Virus record (IMG/VR): IMGVR_UViG_3300046321_000098
Coordinates: 1 to 64,000 of that record
DNA: 64,000 nucleotides
Origin: a virus
Strand: one strand, 5' to 3'
Shown here: piece by piece, positions 37,101 through 43,928 of the stretch
Layout of the letters: each line of letters starts with the position of its first letter
Numbering within the stretch: the stretch's first letter is position 1
Position numbers and translations under genes: made by a program
The notes under the pieces: generated by a model
What the model was told of the DNA's origin: nothing
The model's database searches: none
Seen by the model: only the letters and a program-made list of their open reading frames with translations

Positions 37101-37190
37101 GTTAAGGCTGGCGAAGTCCTAAAATTAGTATTACCATTAGCAGCAGAGGGTAAAATGGCTTTTGAAGGTACTTGGCAAAATGTGCATTAA
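34128..37190 (+). CDS. Family A DNA polymerase (T7 gp5 type) containing an intein
   Basis: 1020 residues before splicing, 707 after. Exonuclease motifs: DCEAD (Asp9, Glu11) and VFFNGLGYDLW. Polymerase motif A: GTDASALENRT (Asp461). Motif B helix: RNKAKTGAYLLAFGGG from Arg837. Motif C: FFHDEY (His968-Asp969-Glu970). The intein (residues 493-805) interrupts the T7-like GDPH|TFNA site shortly after motif A, so activity needs splicing. Spliced length equals T7 gp5 (704). No separate processivity factor was identified. Confidence 0.95.
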   Translation: MILNGWCFDCEADNLYLQAKKIWYIRLKSLDGTRSLALHPFRSSKDEIYNQFMEWVDSFEDGAHVVFFNGLGYDLWLIWKLLDIQPRVGKQGKDWIEDKHVQFIDGYVLSMYLNPNNPRHSLGALSGSESDDGKIDYRNSLIKAGAMTGLEPKGHEFSFYHPLTEPYCDRDVDATIRVVKDLWKQAQGMYGESWLHPSFRQMQKDYWLYSAQAYTGVKFDINKAKELVIHIEQEMKVLKDYVDPLLPSRPLKTAELSYYKQPAKPFSKSGEISSSMEKFLVKHNATLVDRIITAYGESVPVESNAVLPVKLPMEIDDNVELKQYFLDNGWIPSDDYWNHKKGTDGKPERDANNKFTRTTPKINHAGKICPNLLKLDGDVPKKVVKFLSYRNRLGVVTGWLNNWRLEFDGRLSAEISGYAPTSRVKHKLVVNVPKAADDVLLGHEMRELFCVDKGNWYIGTDASALENRTLAGYTYKYDNGEFARVQLEGDPHCYSEDTEILTPNGWSTFGNLTKGEKVAQWDNGEISFVKPSRVIWQDYEGEMVSLSGMAVDFLVTPNHRVLVTNVKSGKSKVKLAHTLHNRNSNWRLPTHGLTTSKGLELSNDEIRFIVALQADGSMSKTAFRFEFVKDRKIVRMRNILCNLGIPYTESTGKSNTTTRFYVKHVDAGFVFKGITINKVFSNLLLGMSLMQCETFIEEIRHWDGTTLRSGDTVLDTTCEESCDMVATIAALVGRKSRRSVFDKRGGFGDCTIHRCYISKDSSSIGAAVLGTSIKAVEYKGKIGCVSVPSTFVVVRRNGKILISGNTFNAFAFFPHLLKKFDTDNQENKENPEFKPWRNKAKTGAYLLAFGGGAPKLASSLGLSKSDGQAAFNNYWEKNKGLGLLKKAVEGYYDTTGNKKYIPAIDGRIVSVRGKNVLLSCLGQGCGAIAMSYAGCLMDNWLGDFYLDELGRPYYDVDGYKIRRISFFHDEYSWEVEDGAQDRIRELSVKGIVKAGEVLKLVLPLAAEGKMAFEGTWQNVH
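35604..36542 (+). other. Intein with LAGLIDADG-type homing endonuclease in DNA polymerase
   Basis: 313 residues, from Cys493 (CYSEDTEILTPNGW, block A) to Asn805, followed by extein Thr806. C-terminal block ends KILISGN, so the usual penultimate His is Gly. Block B-like segment: FLVTPNHRVLV. Two DOD motifs, FIVALQADG (Asp615) and FIEEIRHWDG (Asp703), suggest a two-motif LAGLIDADG endonuclease. Nucleophiles (Cys1, Asn-last, Thr+1) are all present, so splicing is plausible. Confidence 0.93.
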
Positions 37191-37236
37191 TCTCCACATG
37201 TTGCAAATAAACAACCACAAACACATAACTTTGCGC

Positions 37237-37267
37237 TATAATTAAGTTTTTAACAAAAGGAGTAAAT
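37237..37267 (+). promoter_or_regulatory. Candidate promoter with shared TTAAGTTTTTAACAAAA leader
   Basis: TATAAT at 37237-37242 with a poor -35. It runs into TTAAGTTTTTAACAAAAGGAG (37242 on), which recurs almost exactly at 60079. The leader supplies the Shine-Dalgarno sequence for ATG 37268. The promoter is moderate; the repeated leader is clear. Confidence 0.55.
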
Positions 37268-37450
37268 ATGTTCGGATTTTTAGAAGATGTAGTAAAAACA
37301 GTATCAGCGGTAGTAACTGTACCAGTCGGTATTGTTGCCGATGTCGTTACAATGGGTGGGCAGCTTAATGACAAGGATAAACCCTATACAGCCGAGGCAG
37401 TTGAGGATTTTATGAAGAATCTTAGCAATATTACTAAACCAAGAGGTTAG
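37268..37450 (+). CDS. Small conserved phage protein, unknown
   Basis: 60 residues: MFGFLEDVVKTVSAVVTVPVG, then VADVVTMGG and DKDKPYTAEAVEDFMKNL. The hydrophobic first half may associate with membrane or protein. This pattern of a short hydrophobic helix followed by a KPYT motif recurs in small phage proteins; role unknown. Confidence 0.65.
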   Translation: MFGFLEDVVKTVSAVVTVPVGIVADVVTMGGQLNDKDKPYTAEAVEDFMKNLSNITKPRG

Positions 37451-37451
37451 G

Positions 37452-37781
37452 ATGCAGCACTACAATTGGAATAAACTAGACGAGATTGCTTGCAAAGCCT
37501 TGAACAAGTACGGTGTTCATATTGCTTACGGCTTAGATGACACACCAGAGGATGATAAAATTGCAGAATTTGTTTGTAAAGAAGTTCGACGCCTTTACGC
37601 AGATAGTGCAACTTATCACAATTTCATGTCAGCAATTGTGTGCGGAGGTTTGTTAACCTTCGACACAAAAGAAGAGGCTTGGGCTTTCTACAAAATCTTT
37701 GAGCAAGATCTCACAGATTCATCAAGTATTTATGCTTGTATTTATTCGCCAACAGAAGGTTGTATGACGGAGAATACTTGA
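37452..37781 (+). CDS. Hypothetical protein
   Basis: 109 residues: WNKLDEIACKALNKYGVHIAYG, DDKIAEFVCKEVRRLYAD, EEAWAFYKIFEQDL, with a Cys-containing end. Helical, possibly DNA- or protein-binding. Ends overlapping the next start by one base. Confidence 0.6.
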   Translation: MQHYNWNKLDEIACKALNKYGVHIAYGLDDTPEDDKIAEFVCKEVRRLYADSATYHNFMSAIVCGGLLTFDTKEEAWAFYKIFEQDLTDSSSIYACIYSPTEGCMTENT

Positions 37782-38059
37782 TGAAACCGATTCTGAATCT
37801 CTATGCCAACAAAAGGCAAGCAGTACAAGCTTTTGAAAAATGCATAGTCGAGGGGCAATACTATAAGGCTTCTTCTCCTTGTATGCGAATAGAGACATTT
37901 GATTCACTGGTGTACTTCATGTATTACACATCTTATGAAAATGCTAGACACAATGAACTTTGCCAAGTGTGGGGTGAAATCAACTTCTTTGTTGAATTAC
38001 CTGAGAATGTAAGGCTGCACTATTTATCGAGGATTCGACAGGTAAAGGAGAGTAATTAA
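37781..38059 (+). CDS. Hypothetical protein
   Basis: 92 residues from ATG 37781, which shares a base with the previous stop (TTGATG). Contains LYANKRQAVQAFEKC, YKASSPCMRIETFDSLVYF and LPENVRLHYLSRIRQ. No family recognised. Its stop overlaps the next ATG. Confidence 0.6.
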   Translation: MKPILNLYANKRQAVQAFEKCIVEGQYYKASSPCMRIETFDSLVYFMYYTSYENARHNELCQVWGEINFFVELPENVRLHYLSRIRQVKESN

Positions 38060-38475
38060 TGTACGACTACTACACAAAAGACATTGAATCAGTGCATGAC
38101 TTAGATGACGATGGGATTTTTGTTTTTGGTTCTAACTTAGCAGGTAGGCATGGTAAAGGTGCAGCAAAGTTTGCGCGTGATTACTTAATGGCAGACATTG
38201 GAACAGGTTATGGTTTCACAGGCTTTTGTTTCGCCATACCCACAAAAGGTTATAACCTAGAGGTGTTGTCTCTTGAGGATATTGAGGAGTTTGTTAGACT
38301 TTTTAAAATATGTGCAAAAGAAGAACCTAACAACACATTTTATGTGACTAAAATTGGTTGTGGTCTTGCAGGTTACAAAGACCACGAGATTGCACTACTG
38401 TTTAAAGGGTCACCAAGCAATTGTAAGTTTCACATAGACTGGAAGATGTACCTACAAAATCCAGTCTTACGGTAG
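38059..38475 (+). CDS. Macrodomain-like phage protein
   Basis: 138 residues. IFVFGSNLAGRHGKGAAKFA, the central FAIPTKGYN and TKIGCGLAGYKDHEIALLF match a small phage/bacterial family distantly related to macro domains (A1S_2505-like), where the GSN..G.HG.GAA loop would bind ADP-ribose-like ligands. Possibly removes or reads ADP-ribose made by host defences; this is inference. Leader AAAGGAGAGTAATTA. Confidence 0.7.
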   Translation: MYDYYTKDIESVHDLDDDGIFVFGSNLAGRHGKGAAKFARDYLMADIGTGYGFTGFCFAIPTKGYNLEVLSLEDIEEFVRLFKICAKEEPNNTFYVTKIGCGLAGYKDHEIALLFKGSPSNCKFHIDWKMYLQNPVLR

Positions 38476-38544
38476 AGTTCACGATCTTTAAAATCGTCCA
38501 CGGCATATTGCCACAATTTAAATAAACGAAAAAGGAGTTAATAA
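38476..38544 (+). other. 69-nt gap with a small hairpin
   Basis: ACGAT (38481-38485) can pair with ATCGT (38493-38497); no T-run follows, so it is unlikely to terminate. The segment ends in AAAAAGGAGTTAATAA, the SSB-like gene leader. No promoter of note. Confidence 0.35.
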
Positions 38545-39552
38545 ATGAGTGATTTTACATTTGAAGCCTATGGTGTATCACAGAACGAGGGTAAACAAAA
38601 GAGCACAGTGGACTACGAGGCACTTAATACTTACGTTGTAGAGGCGGTAGGTTGTCAGCAACCAGAGGTGCTGATTGGTACTATCGTCGGTATTGTAGAC
38701 GTTGGTGTACAACGTATGGAAGATGCTGAGATTGTCTTTACTGGCACTGAGGACGAAGAAGCTGATATTATTGCAGACAAGCCTGATACTTACTTCAAGG
38801 ATGGTTTTGATAACGGTAAACCAGTTCGATATAAGTGCTATCCACAACGTGATCAACAATCTGTAGCATTGGTTGTGGACTTCCCATCGGTTATGCTTAA
38901 CAAGGCACAATTCTTTAAGGCTGGTAGCACAGAAGAAAAACCTTTGCGTATGGTGCTTGGCGGTGAGTTCTGGAACAGCAATCTAAAGCAAAAATTGATG
39001 CAACGTCCTACTGCACTCAAGGTTATGAAGAACACCGATGGAAAATGGAGCTTCAACGATAAGCACCTTTTGTACAAGATGGCAATTGCCTCGAAACTGA
39101 TTGAGCCAAAGGGTGTATTCCTTCCTGAGCACATTGGTAAACTGCTTGGTAAGTCATTTCAGTTTGAAGTTCAAATCTTCAATAAAAAAGGTAAGGACAA
39201 TAAAGATTATTACACTGAAAAAGTTGGGTTCAAGGCAGGACTTGGACGTGGTATGACAGCAGAACCTTTACCGACAGAACCATTTGTTGTGCAGTTTAAC
39301 AAAGAGAACAGCCCTGAATCCTTAAAAGAACTGCGTTTTCACGTTGTGAATACAATCAAGAATGCTGTGAATTATGAAGGTTCACCAATCAGTAAGCAGT
39401 TAGACGCTGCTCGTAGTTATACGAAGCCTGTTGAATCAGCTAATGATGATGCACCTGACGATGTGCCATCTACACCACCAGTTAAAGCGCCTGTGCGAAC
39501 ACCACGAGTAGCTAAGGCTGTACCAGAGGAGTCTGAAGATATTCCGTTTTAA
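38545..39552 (+). CDS. Single-stranded DNA-binding protein (SSB-like)
   Basis: 335 residues. The C-terminus ends SEDIPF, the hallmark acidic tip by which bacterial SSBs recruit partners, after a Pro-rich linker. The core is beta-rich with GEFWNSNLKQKLMQRPTAL and GKSFQFEVQIFNKKGKDNKDYY, consistent with an OB-like fold. Located in the replication cluster. Larger than classical SSB; a phage-specific family. Family is inferred from tip, size and context. Confidence 0.75.
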   Translation: MSDFTFEAYGVSQNEGKQKSTVDYEALNTYVVEAVGCQQPEVLIGTIVGIVDVGVQRMEDAEIVFTGTEDEEADIIADKPDTYFKDGFDNGKPVRYKCYPQRDQQSVALVVDFPSVMLNKAQFFKAGSTEEKPLRMVLGGEFWNSNLKQKLMQRPTALKVMKNTDGKWSFNDKHLLYKMAIASKLIEPKGVFLPEHIGKLLGKSFQFEVQIFNKKGKDNKDYYTEKVGFKAGLGRGMTAEPLPTEPFVVQFNKENSPESLKELRFHVVNTIKNAVNYEGSPISKQLDAARSYTKPVESANDDAPDDVPSTPPVKAPVRTPRVAKAVPEESEDIPF

Positions 39553-39556
39553 ACGG

Positions 39557-39640
39557 GTTTAACAGAGGCTAGGGCGATTATTTTAAGATTTGGGTATGAA
39601 CGTACTCAGATTGGGAATAATCGTTCGTAGAAGGTTTAAT
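39557..39640 (+). other. Structured intergenic element with GGCTAGGG
   Basis: CGATTATT (39575-39582) pairs perfectly with AATAATCG (39616-39623); inside, TGGGTA (39591-39596) pairs with TACTCA (39603-39608). The GGCTAGGG just 5' of the stem also opens both pseudoknotted RNAs, but no matching P1 3' strand is present. It could be an RNA leader, remnant or processing site. CCGTT/AACGG around the SSB stop (39544-39556) may form a weak terminator. Confidence 0.5.
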
Positions 39641-39657
39641 TTAATAAGGAGAAACAT

Positions 39658-39876
39658 ATGGAATCTAAAGAAATTATTGCTAAGATGGTATCAGTGTACG
39701 CAGAGATTGAAGCACACACAGAGCGAATGAAAGAACTTAAAGAAGAGGCTAAGGCTATTGGGACTGATCCAAGTATTCTAGCTACAGTAGCTAAGGCTAT
39801 CTTCGATGGTAAATCAGGTAAACTTCGTGGAAAGTACGAGGAGACCTTGGATATTCTTGATAAACAGGACGAGTAA
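39658..39876 (+). CDS. Small coiled-coil protein (weakly GapR/DUF2312-like)
   Basis: 72 residues: IIAKMVSVYAEIEAHTERMKE, then LKEEAKAIGTDPSILATVAKAI. A helix followed by a short helical hairpin with EAKA.G.DP..L recalls GapR/DUF2312-type DNA-associated proteins, but the match is weak. Leader AAGGAGAAACAT. Next gene starts 1 nt after the stop. Confidence 0.6.
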   Translation: MESKEIIAKMVSVYAEIEAHTERMKELKEEAKAIGTDPSILATVAKAIFDGKSGKLRGKYEETLDILDKQDE

Positions 39877-39877
39877 T

Positions 39878-40087
39878 ATGAGCGTAACTATTACTATTTC
39901 AGTGGACTTGTTTGAGCATATTAAGAAAGTCAGTTCGCAGTTTGAAGAATTACCAGAAGATTTCAATCCTTATGACCAGTTTGGCGGCAATATGGATGAT
40001 TCCTTTTGGGGTGGAGCTACTTACGGAGAGAATGAACTAGCTGCACAGATTATTGGTTCTTATGAAGCAAACAAAGTTCAAGGATAA
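39878..40087 (+). CDS. Hypothetical protein
   Basis: 69 residues from ATG 39878. Begins MSVTITISVDLFEHIKKV and is acidic (ELPEDFNPYDQFGGNMDD). It overlaps the exonuclease start region by 26 nt. No family recognised. Confidence 0.6.
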   Translation: MSVTITISVDLFEHIKKVSSQFEELPEDFNPYDQFGGNMDDSFWGGATYGENELAAQIIGSYEANKVQG

Positions 40088-41087
40088 AAAGAAAAGGGTT
40101 GTGCTTGTTGATTCAGATATTTTAATATACCGTGTAGCAGCAGCCTGTGAAGTAAGGTCAGTTGAAGTCAAGCACAACAAATCAGGGCGAGTAAAGGTGT
40201 TCAAGAACAAGACAGCATTTAAAGATTTTCTTAAAGAAAAGTCCTTTGAGTACGTTGAAAATGATTACACCTTTATGGATTTACAACAAGTCAATGAAGA
40301 TATGTCGTGGCAGTTTATTTTAAACAACCAAGTTAAATCTTTCAAAGAGACATTGTGGGGCGATGAGTTAATCTTTTTAATCTCAGGAGAAGGGAACTTC
40401 CGTGATGACTTGCCGTTACCTAAAAAATACAAGGGTAATCGTGATGACATGATGAAACCTCTACTCCGCCAAGACTGTAAGGAGTATTTGAAGGGTAAGT
40501 ACAAAGCTGTTTTGATTAACAACGAGGAAGTTGACGACGCAATCGTTTGGATGGGTTATGAGTATCTTGCAAAAGGTTACGAAGTTATTATTGTAACCTC
40601 AGATAAAGATGCGAACGCTTATTCAGGTTTGAAGTTGTATAACTACACACATGAAAAACCAGGGATTGTTGAGATACCTGAATTTGGGTCTTTGTGGGTG
40701 GATGATAAAGGTGCAGTCAGAGGATTAGGTTTCTTGTGGGGGTGTTTTCAACACGTCAAGGGCGATGTTACCGATGGGTTCAAACCTTGCGAGCTTGCTG
40801 GTGTAAAGTACGGAGATATTTCAGCGTACAATTTGTTAAAAGACTGTCAAAACGAGCAAGAAGCCTTGGTAAAGGTTTGTCAACAGTACCAGTCTTGGTA
40901 TCCGAAGCAAATCGAATACAAGGATTGTTTTGGTGTGAAACACCTTGCAGGTTGGAAATTCTTAGCAGGTTTGTATTTCAAATGCTCACGTATGAAGACT
41001 ACAAAAGATGACAAGGTAGTGTTTTATGACTTTGCGAAAAGTTATGGGCTGGACTTACTAGATTGGGCAGATGAACTTGAAGATTGA
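40062..41087 (+). CDS. 5'-3' exonuclease (T7 gp6-like / PIN-FEN type)
   Basis: 341 residues from ATG 40062 (a TTG at 40053 is possible). Motifs in order: VLVDSDILIYR, YKGNRDDMMKPLL, NEEVDDAIVWMG, IVTSDKDANAYSG, then GDVTDGFKP. These acidic clusters bind the two metals of FEN/T7 gp6-type nucleases, which remove RNA primers and degrade host DNA. Works with the adjacent polymerase and SSB. Overlaps the next gene by 17 nt. Confidence 0.88.
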   Translation: MKQTKFKDKKKRVVLVDSDILIYRVAAACEVRSVEVKHNKSGRVKVFKNKTAFKDFLKEKSFEYVENDYTFMDLQQVNEDMSWQFILNNQVKSFKETLWGDELIFLISGEGNFRDDLPLPKKYKGNRDDMMKPLLRQDCKEYLKGKYKAVLINNEEVDDAIVWMGYEYLAKGYEVIIVTSDKDANAYSGLKLYNYTHEKPGIVEIPEFGSLWVDDKGAVRGLGFLWGCFQHVKGDVTDGFKPCELAGVKYGDISAYNLLKDCQNEQEALVKVCQQYQSWYPKQIEYKDCFGVKHLAGWKFLAGLYFKCSRMKTTKDDKVVFYDFAKSYGLDLLDWADELED

Positions 41088-41580
41088 AACAAAAGACCTC
41101 TACGGTGCTAAGGATGTAAAAGAAGTTCGAGAGCTATTAGTTCAAGAGCAGGAGCAGCTTGATAAGTTAACCCTTTCTTTAATGCATCCCTCTCAGTATG
41201 TACTTGACCACAACCACCAGAACTTATTCGTCCGTGGAGTTTTAAATCGTGCAACTAATTCAATGCTAGGTAAGATTGAAAACGCTTTCAACAGGTACAT
41301 CAAACACTGGTACACAGGAAGCTTGTCAAACTTCCTCAGACAGTGTGCAAGTTATTTAGAGCACCCACCAGATGAAAGGTTTAGACATCCGCAGTGGCAA
41401 AAGCAACTAAAAGTGCAGTTCAACAAACTATCCGAAGGGCAGAAACGAACAGTGCTGGAGACGTTTGAGAAACCAGACGGTAAGAATGGTAAAGAGCGTA
41501 AGGCGATATTCGCTAAACTAATCCTCGATAGAAATCTAGGCTATGAAAAAATCAGTAATATTTTAAAAGGAGTAAATTAA
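41071..41580 (+). CDS. Endonuclease VII-like HNH resolvase
   Basis: 169 residues. VLDHNHQNLFVRGVLNRATNSMLGKIENAF matches the DH.H....RG.L...N...G core of phage recombination endonuclease VII, though the usual Cys pairs are absent. The rest is helical (FLRQCASYLEHP, GYEKISNILKG). It would cleave branched DNA before packaging. Call based on this motif and replication context. Confidence 0.65.
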   Translation: MNLKIETKDLYGAKDVKEVRELLVQEQEQLDKLTLSLMHPSQYVLDHNHQNLFVRGVLNRATNSMLGKIENAFNRYIKHWYTGSLSNFLRQCASYLEHPPDERFRHPQWQKQLKVQFNKLSEGQKRTVLETFEKPDGKNGKERKAIFAKLILDRNLGYEKISNILKGVN

Positions 41581-41581
41581 T

Positions 41582-41872
41582 ATGGAAAACCAAGCAAGGA
41601 CTTGTATAGATGTTGTATGTTCAGCGGTGTCGTTCAATAGGGAAGGGTTCATAATTTCAGATGTTAAGCAAATCGAACGAGACAACACTGTCCATCTTTT
41701 GTTTAAGGACATTAAAAATACCAAGACGGTTCAGTGGATGCAAGATTTTCTTAACGCTTTTAAAACAACAGGTGTAGCAATTGAGTTAACACAGAGTGCA
41801 AAAAACTTGGTGCGGCATATTGGGTTAGCAGAGTGCTTAAACGGATTAAATGAACAAAAAGGAGTTAACTAA
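41582..41872 (+). CDS. Hypothetical protein
   Basis: 96 residues after AAAAGGAGTAAATTA. Contains CIDVVCSAVSFNREGFIISD, VHLLFKDIKNTKTVQWM and LVRHIGLAECLNGL. Mixed fold. The next gene's ATG follows at once. Confidence 0.6.
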   Translation: MENQARTCIDVVCSAVSFNREGFIISDVKQIERDNTVHLLFKDIKNTKTVQWMQDFLNAFKTTGVAIELTQSAKNLVRHIGLAECLNGLNEQKGVN

Positions 41873-42361
41873 ATGCAAGACAACAACACCCCAACTTGGG
41901 GCTTCACTTACCGAGACATAGACGGCGCAATTAGCACTAAGTCTTTTGAAGCTATTTCATGGACAAGAGCACTACAAGAGTTTGTGTACTTTCTGAAGGG
42001 TGCAGGATTTAGCTTAGATGACGACTCTATCCAAATTAAGCACGAACACTACGATGAATCTCTTTGGTTTGGATACATCTGTCCCAATGTTGACGAAGAA
42101 GAAACTGAAGATTGGAGACACCCTGATGACACAGACCTCTCAATGCACTTCTGCCCTCCGTTTGAAGGTGACCCAACTGATTGTGCTTTTAAACACGATC
42201 CCACTTTAAAAGACCTCAAGGAGTCTGTTGACGCTTTAGTTTTAGAGATTAGTGCTTTGAATTACTACAAAGAGAAAGAGTTGCAAGAGCAAGAAGCATG
42301 GGCAAAGACTATGGACTCTTTCATTGATTCATTACGTTATACACAAGGAGAGAAAGTTTGA
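41873..42361 (+). CDS. Hypothetical acidic protein
   Basis: 162 residues. TPTWGFTYRDIDGAISTK, WTRALQEFVYFLKGAG, then very acidic DEEETEDWRHPDDTD, and a helical end (ALNYYKEKELQEQEAW). The stop overlaps the TTG start of the next gene. No family recognised. Confidence 0.6.
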   Translation: MQDNNTPTWGFTYRDIDGAISTKSFEAISWTRALQEFVYFLKGAGFSLDDDSIQIKHEHYDESLWFGYICPNVDEEETEDWRHPDDTDLSMHFCPPFEGDPTDCAFKHDPTLKDLKESVDALVLEISALNYYKEKELQEQEAWAKTMDSFIDSLRYTQGEKV

Positions 42362-43284
42362 GTTATACAACAGAACAACAAAAAGCAATTACATTTTTAA
42401 AGCAATCAGGGTTATCTAGCCGTGCAATTGCAAATGAGTTAGACATCTCTAAATCTGGAGTTAATTATTTCCTAGCACGAGAAACGGAAGTAGTTGTTAA
42501 AAGCAAAGAACCTAGGATTCTTATCTTAGACTTAGAAACAGCAGCAGCAGTTGCTATGACTTTTGGCAGGTTTAAAATTAACCTCGGGCAAGACAACATT
42601 GTGTCAGAAGGTGGTTGGATTATGTGCGCGAGCTGGCAATGGCTAGGTGAAGACGTGGTTCATAGCATTGCACTCACACCCACTGAAGTCGCTGCATGTG
42701 ATGATTCCCGTATCATTGCAACCTTTTGGGAGCTTTACGAGCAAGCCGATGCTATTGTGGCGCACAATGCGCTTCAGTTTGACCATAAAGTTTTACAAGC
42801 TCGTACAGCATTCAATGGCTTCCCTCCTTTACCGACTGTCAAGGTGCTAGACACACTGGTGCTTGCAAAGAAGCATTTACGCTTACCAAGTAACAAACTG
42901 GACTCAATAGGAGAATATTTTGGTCTTGGACGTAAAATCGACAACGGTGGAATCTCCCTCTGGAAGCGAGTTCAAAGCGGCGAGAAGGCAGCAATGAAGG
43001 AGATGGTGGAATACTGCGAACAGGACACACGATTGCTTACAGAGGTTTATTTACGCTTACGTGCGATAGGTCACGCTGGTTCGGACTTCAATGCAGGGTT
43101 GTATCACGATGATGATAAGAAACGGTGCCGACGCTGTGGTTCTGAGCATGTGCATGAAACAGGGCGAACCAGTAATACATCTTTAAGTGTGTTTACTGAG
43201 TACCGTTGTAATGATTGTGGTGCGACACAGAGGGACAGAGTTTCAATAACAACAAAAGCTAAACGTGCTGTGTTATTAATGTAA
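42358..43284 (+). CDS. DEDD-type 3'-5' exonuclease with N-terminal HTH and C-terminal zinc ribbon
   Basis: 308 residues, TTG start in a TTGA overlap with AAGGAGAG upstream. Residues 1-45: helix-turn-helix (GLSSRAIANELDISKSGVNYFL). Residues ~54-240: RNase H-like exonuclease with LDLET (Asp58, Glu60), VAHNALQFD and EYCEQDTRLL (DEDDy style). C-terminus: CRRCGSEH and CNDCGAT, a four-Cys zinc ribbon. The three-domain layout suggests sequence- or structure-targeted DNA/RNA trimming. Followed by a terminator. Confidence 0.78.
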   Translation: MSYTTEQQKAITFLKQSGLSSRAIANELDISKSGVNYFLARETEVVVKSKEPRILILDLETAAAVAMTFGRFKINLGQDNIVSEGGWIMCASWQWLGEDVVHSIALTPTEVAACDDSRIIATFWELYEQADAIVAHNALQFDHKVLQARTAFNGFPPLPTVKVLDTLVLAKKHLRLPSNKLDSIGEYFGLGRKIDNGGISLWKRVQSGEKAAMKEMVEYCEQDTRLLTEVYLRLRAIGHAGSDFNAGLYHDDDKKRCRRCGSEHVHETGRTSNTSLSVFTEYRCNDCGATQRDRVSITTKAKRAVLLM

Positions 43285-43297
43285 ATTATGATGTAGT

Positions 43298-43337
43298 AAC
43301 TCCTGTAAATTATGATTTTCACAGGAGTTTTAATTTT
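43298..43337 (+). terminator. Intrinsic terminator before an HNH gene
   Basis: AACTCCTGT (43298-43306) pairs perfectly with ACAGGAGTT (43321-43329), 14-nt loop, then TTAATTTT. The 3' arm ends near the Shine-Dalgarno AGGAG of the HNH gene at 43349. Confidence 0.8.
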
Positions 43338-43348
43338 AGGAGTTAAAT

Positions 43349-43864
43349 GTGCTTACACAGAATTACTTAAAAGAGGTCTTGGAGTACAACGCAGGACAAG
43401 GGCAGTTTTACTGGATAAAGAAAACCTCTTCAAAAAGTAGAATAAAAGTCGGAGTTATTGCGGGTAATTTAAACATAGATGGTTATAGACGAATTAAGAT
43501 TTGTGGTAAGAAGTACCAAGAACATCTTCTTGTATGGTTCTATAACTACGGATATTTCCCTATTAAGGTACTTGACCATATTGACGGTAATCCATCTAAT
43601 AACAGACTGGAAAATCTAAGAGAGTGTTCCCAAAGTGAGAATAATAGGAATAAAGGAATAGCTGTTAACAACACAACAGGTTTCAGAGGAGTAACTTACT
43701 GCAAGAAGAAGAAAAAGTTCAAGTCTACGGCTTGCTTAAATGGTAAAAAGATTCATCTTGGTTATTTCTCCACTGGTGAGGAAGCCTCTCTCGTTTGTGA
43801 AGCCGCAACAAAGGATCTACACGGAGAATTTTACAGAGATACAACAAAAGATGTAAAAATCTGA
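43349..43864 (+). CDS. Free-standing HNH endonuclease
   Basis: 171 residues, GTG start (an overlapping ATG at 43347 is out of frame and soon stops). HNH core: HLLVWFYNYGYFP, LDHIDGNPSNNR and NLRECSQSENN. AP2-like end: GFRGVTYCKKKKKF and HLGYFSTGEEASLV. Very Lys-rich. It sits between replication and nucleotide genes, flanked by a terminator and a promoter. Confidence 0.92.
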   Translation: MLTQNYLKEVLEYNAGQGQFYWIKKTSSKSRIKVGVIAGNLNIDGYRRIKICGKKYQEHLLVWFYNYGYFPIKVLDHIDGNPSNNRLENLRECSQSENNRNKGIAVNNTTGFRGVTYCKKKKKFKSTACLNGKKIHLGYFSTGEEASLVCEAATKDLHGEFYRDTTKDVKI

Positions 43865-43870
43865 TATAAT
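43862..43870 (+). promoter_or_regulatory. Extended -10 promoter for nucleotide metabolism genes
   Basis: TGATATAAT: TGn at 43862-43864 and TATAAT at 43865-43870, partly inside the HNH stop region; -35 is weak. The transcript would begin with the GAAA-loop hairpin at 43874-43899. Confidence 0.6.
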
Positions 43871-43873
43871 ACA

Positions 43874-43899
43874 CTCCATCGAGCGAAAGCTCTTTGGAG
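43874..43899 (+). ncRNA. 5' leader hairpin with GAAA tetraloop
   Basis: CTCCA (43874-43878) / TGGAG (43895-43899) outer stem, TC/TT internal loop, GAGC/GCTC inner stem, GAAA loop (43885-43888), followed by TTTTAATTTTATT. At the expected 5' mRNA end it may stabilise the transcript or act as an attenuator. Confidence 0.6.
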
Positions 43900-43928
43900 T
43901 TTTAATTTTATTAAAAAGGAGAAACAAC

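Noticed and set aside
38481-38497. Terminator after the macrodomain-like gene
   Set aside because: Only a 5-bp AT-containing stem with no T-run.
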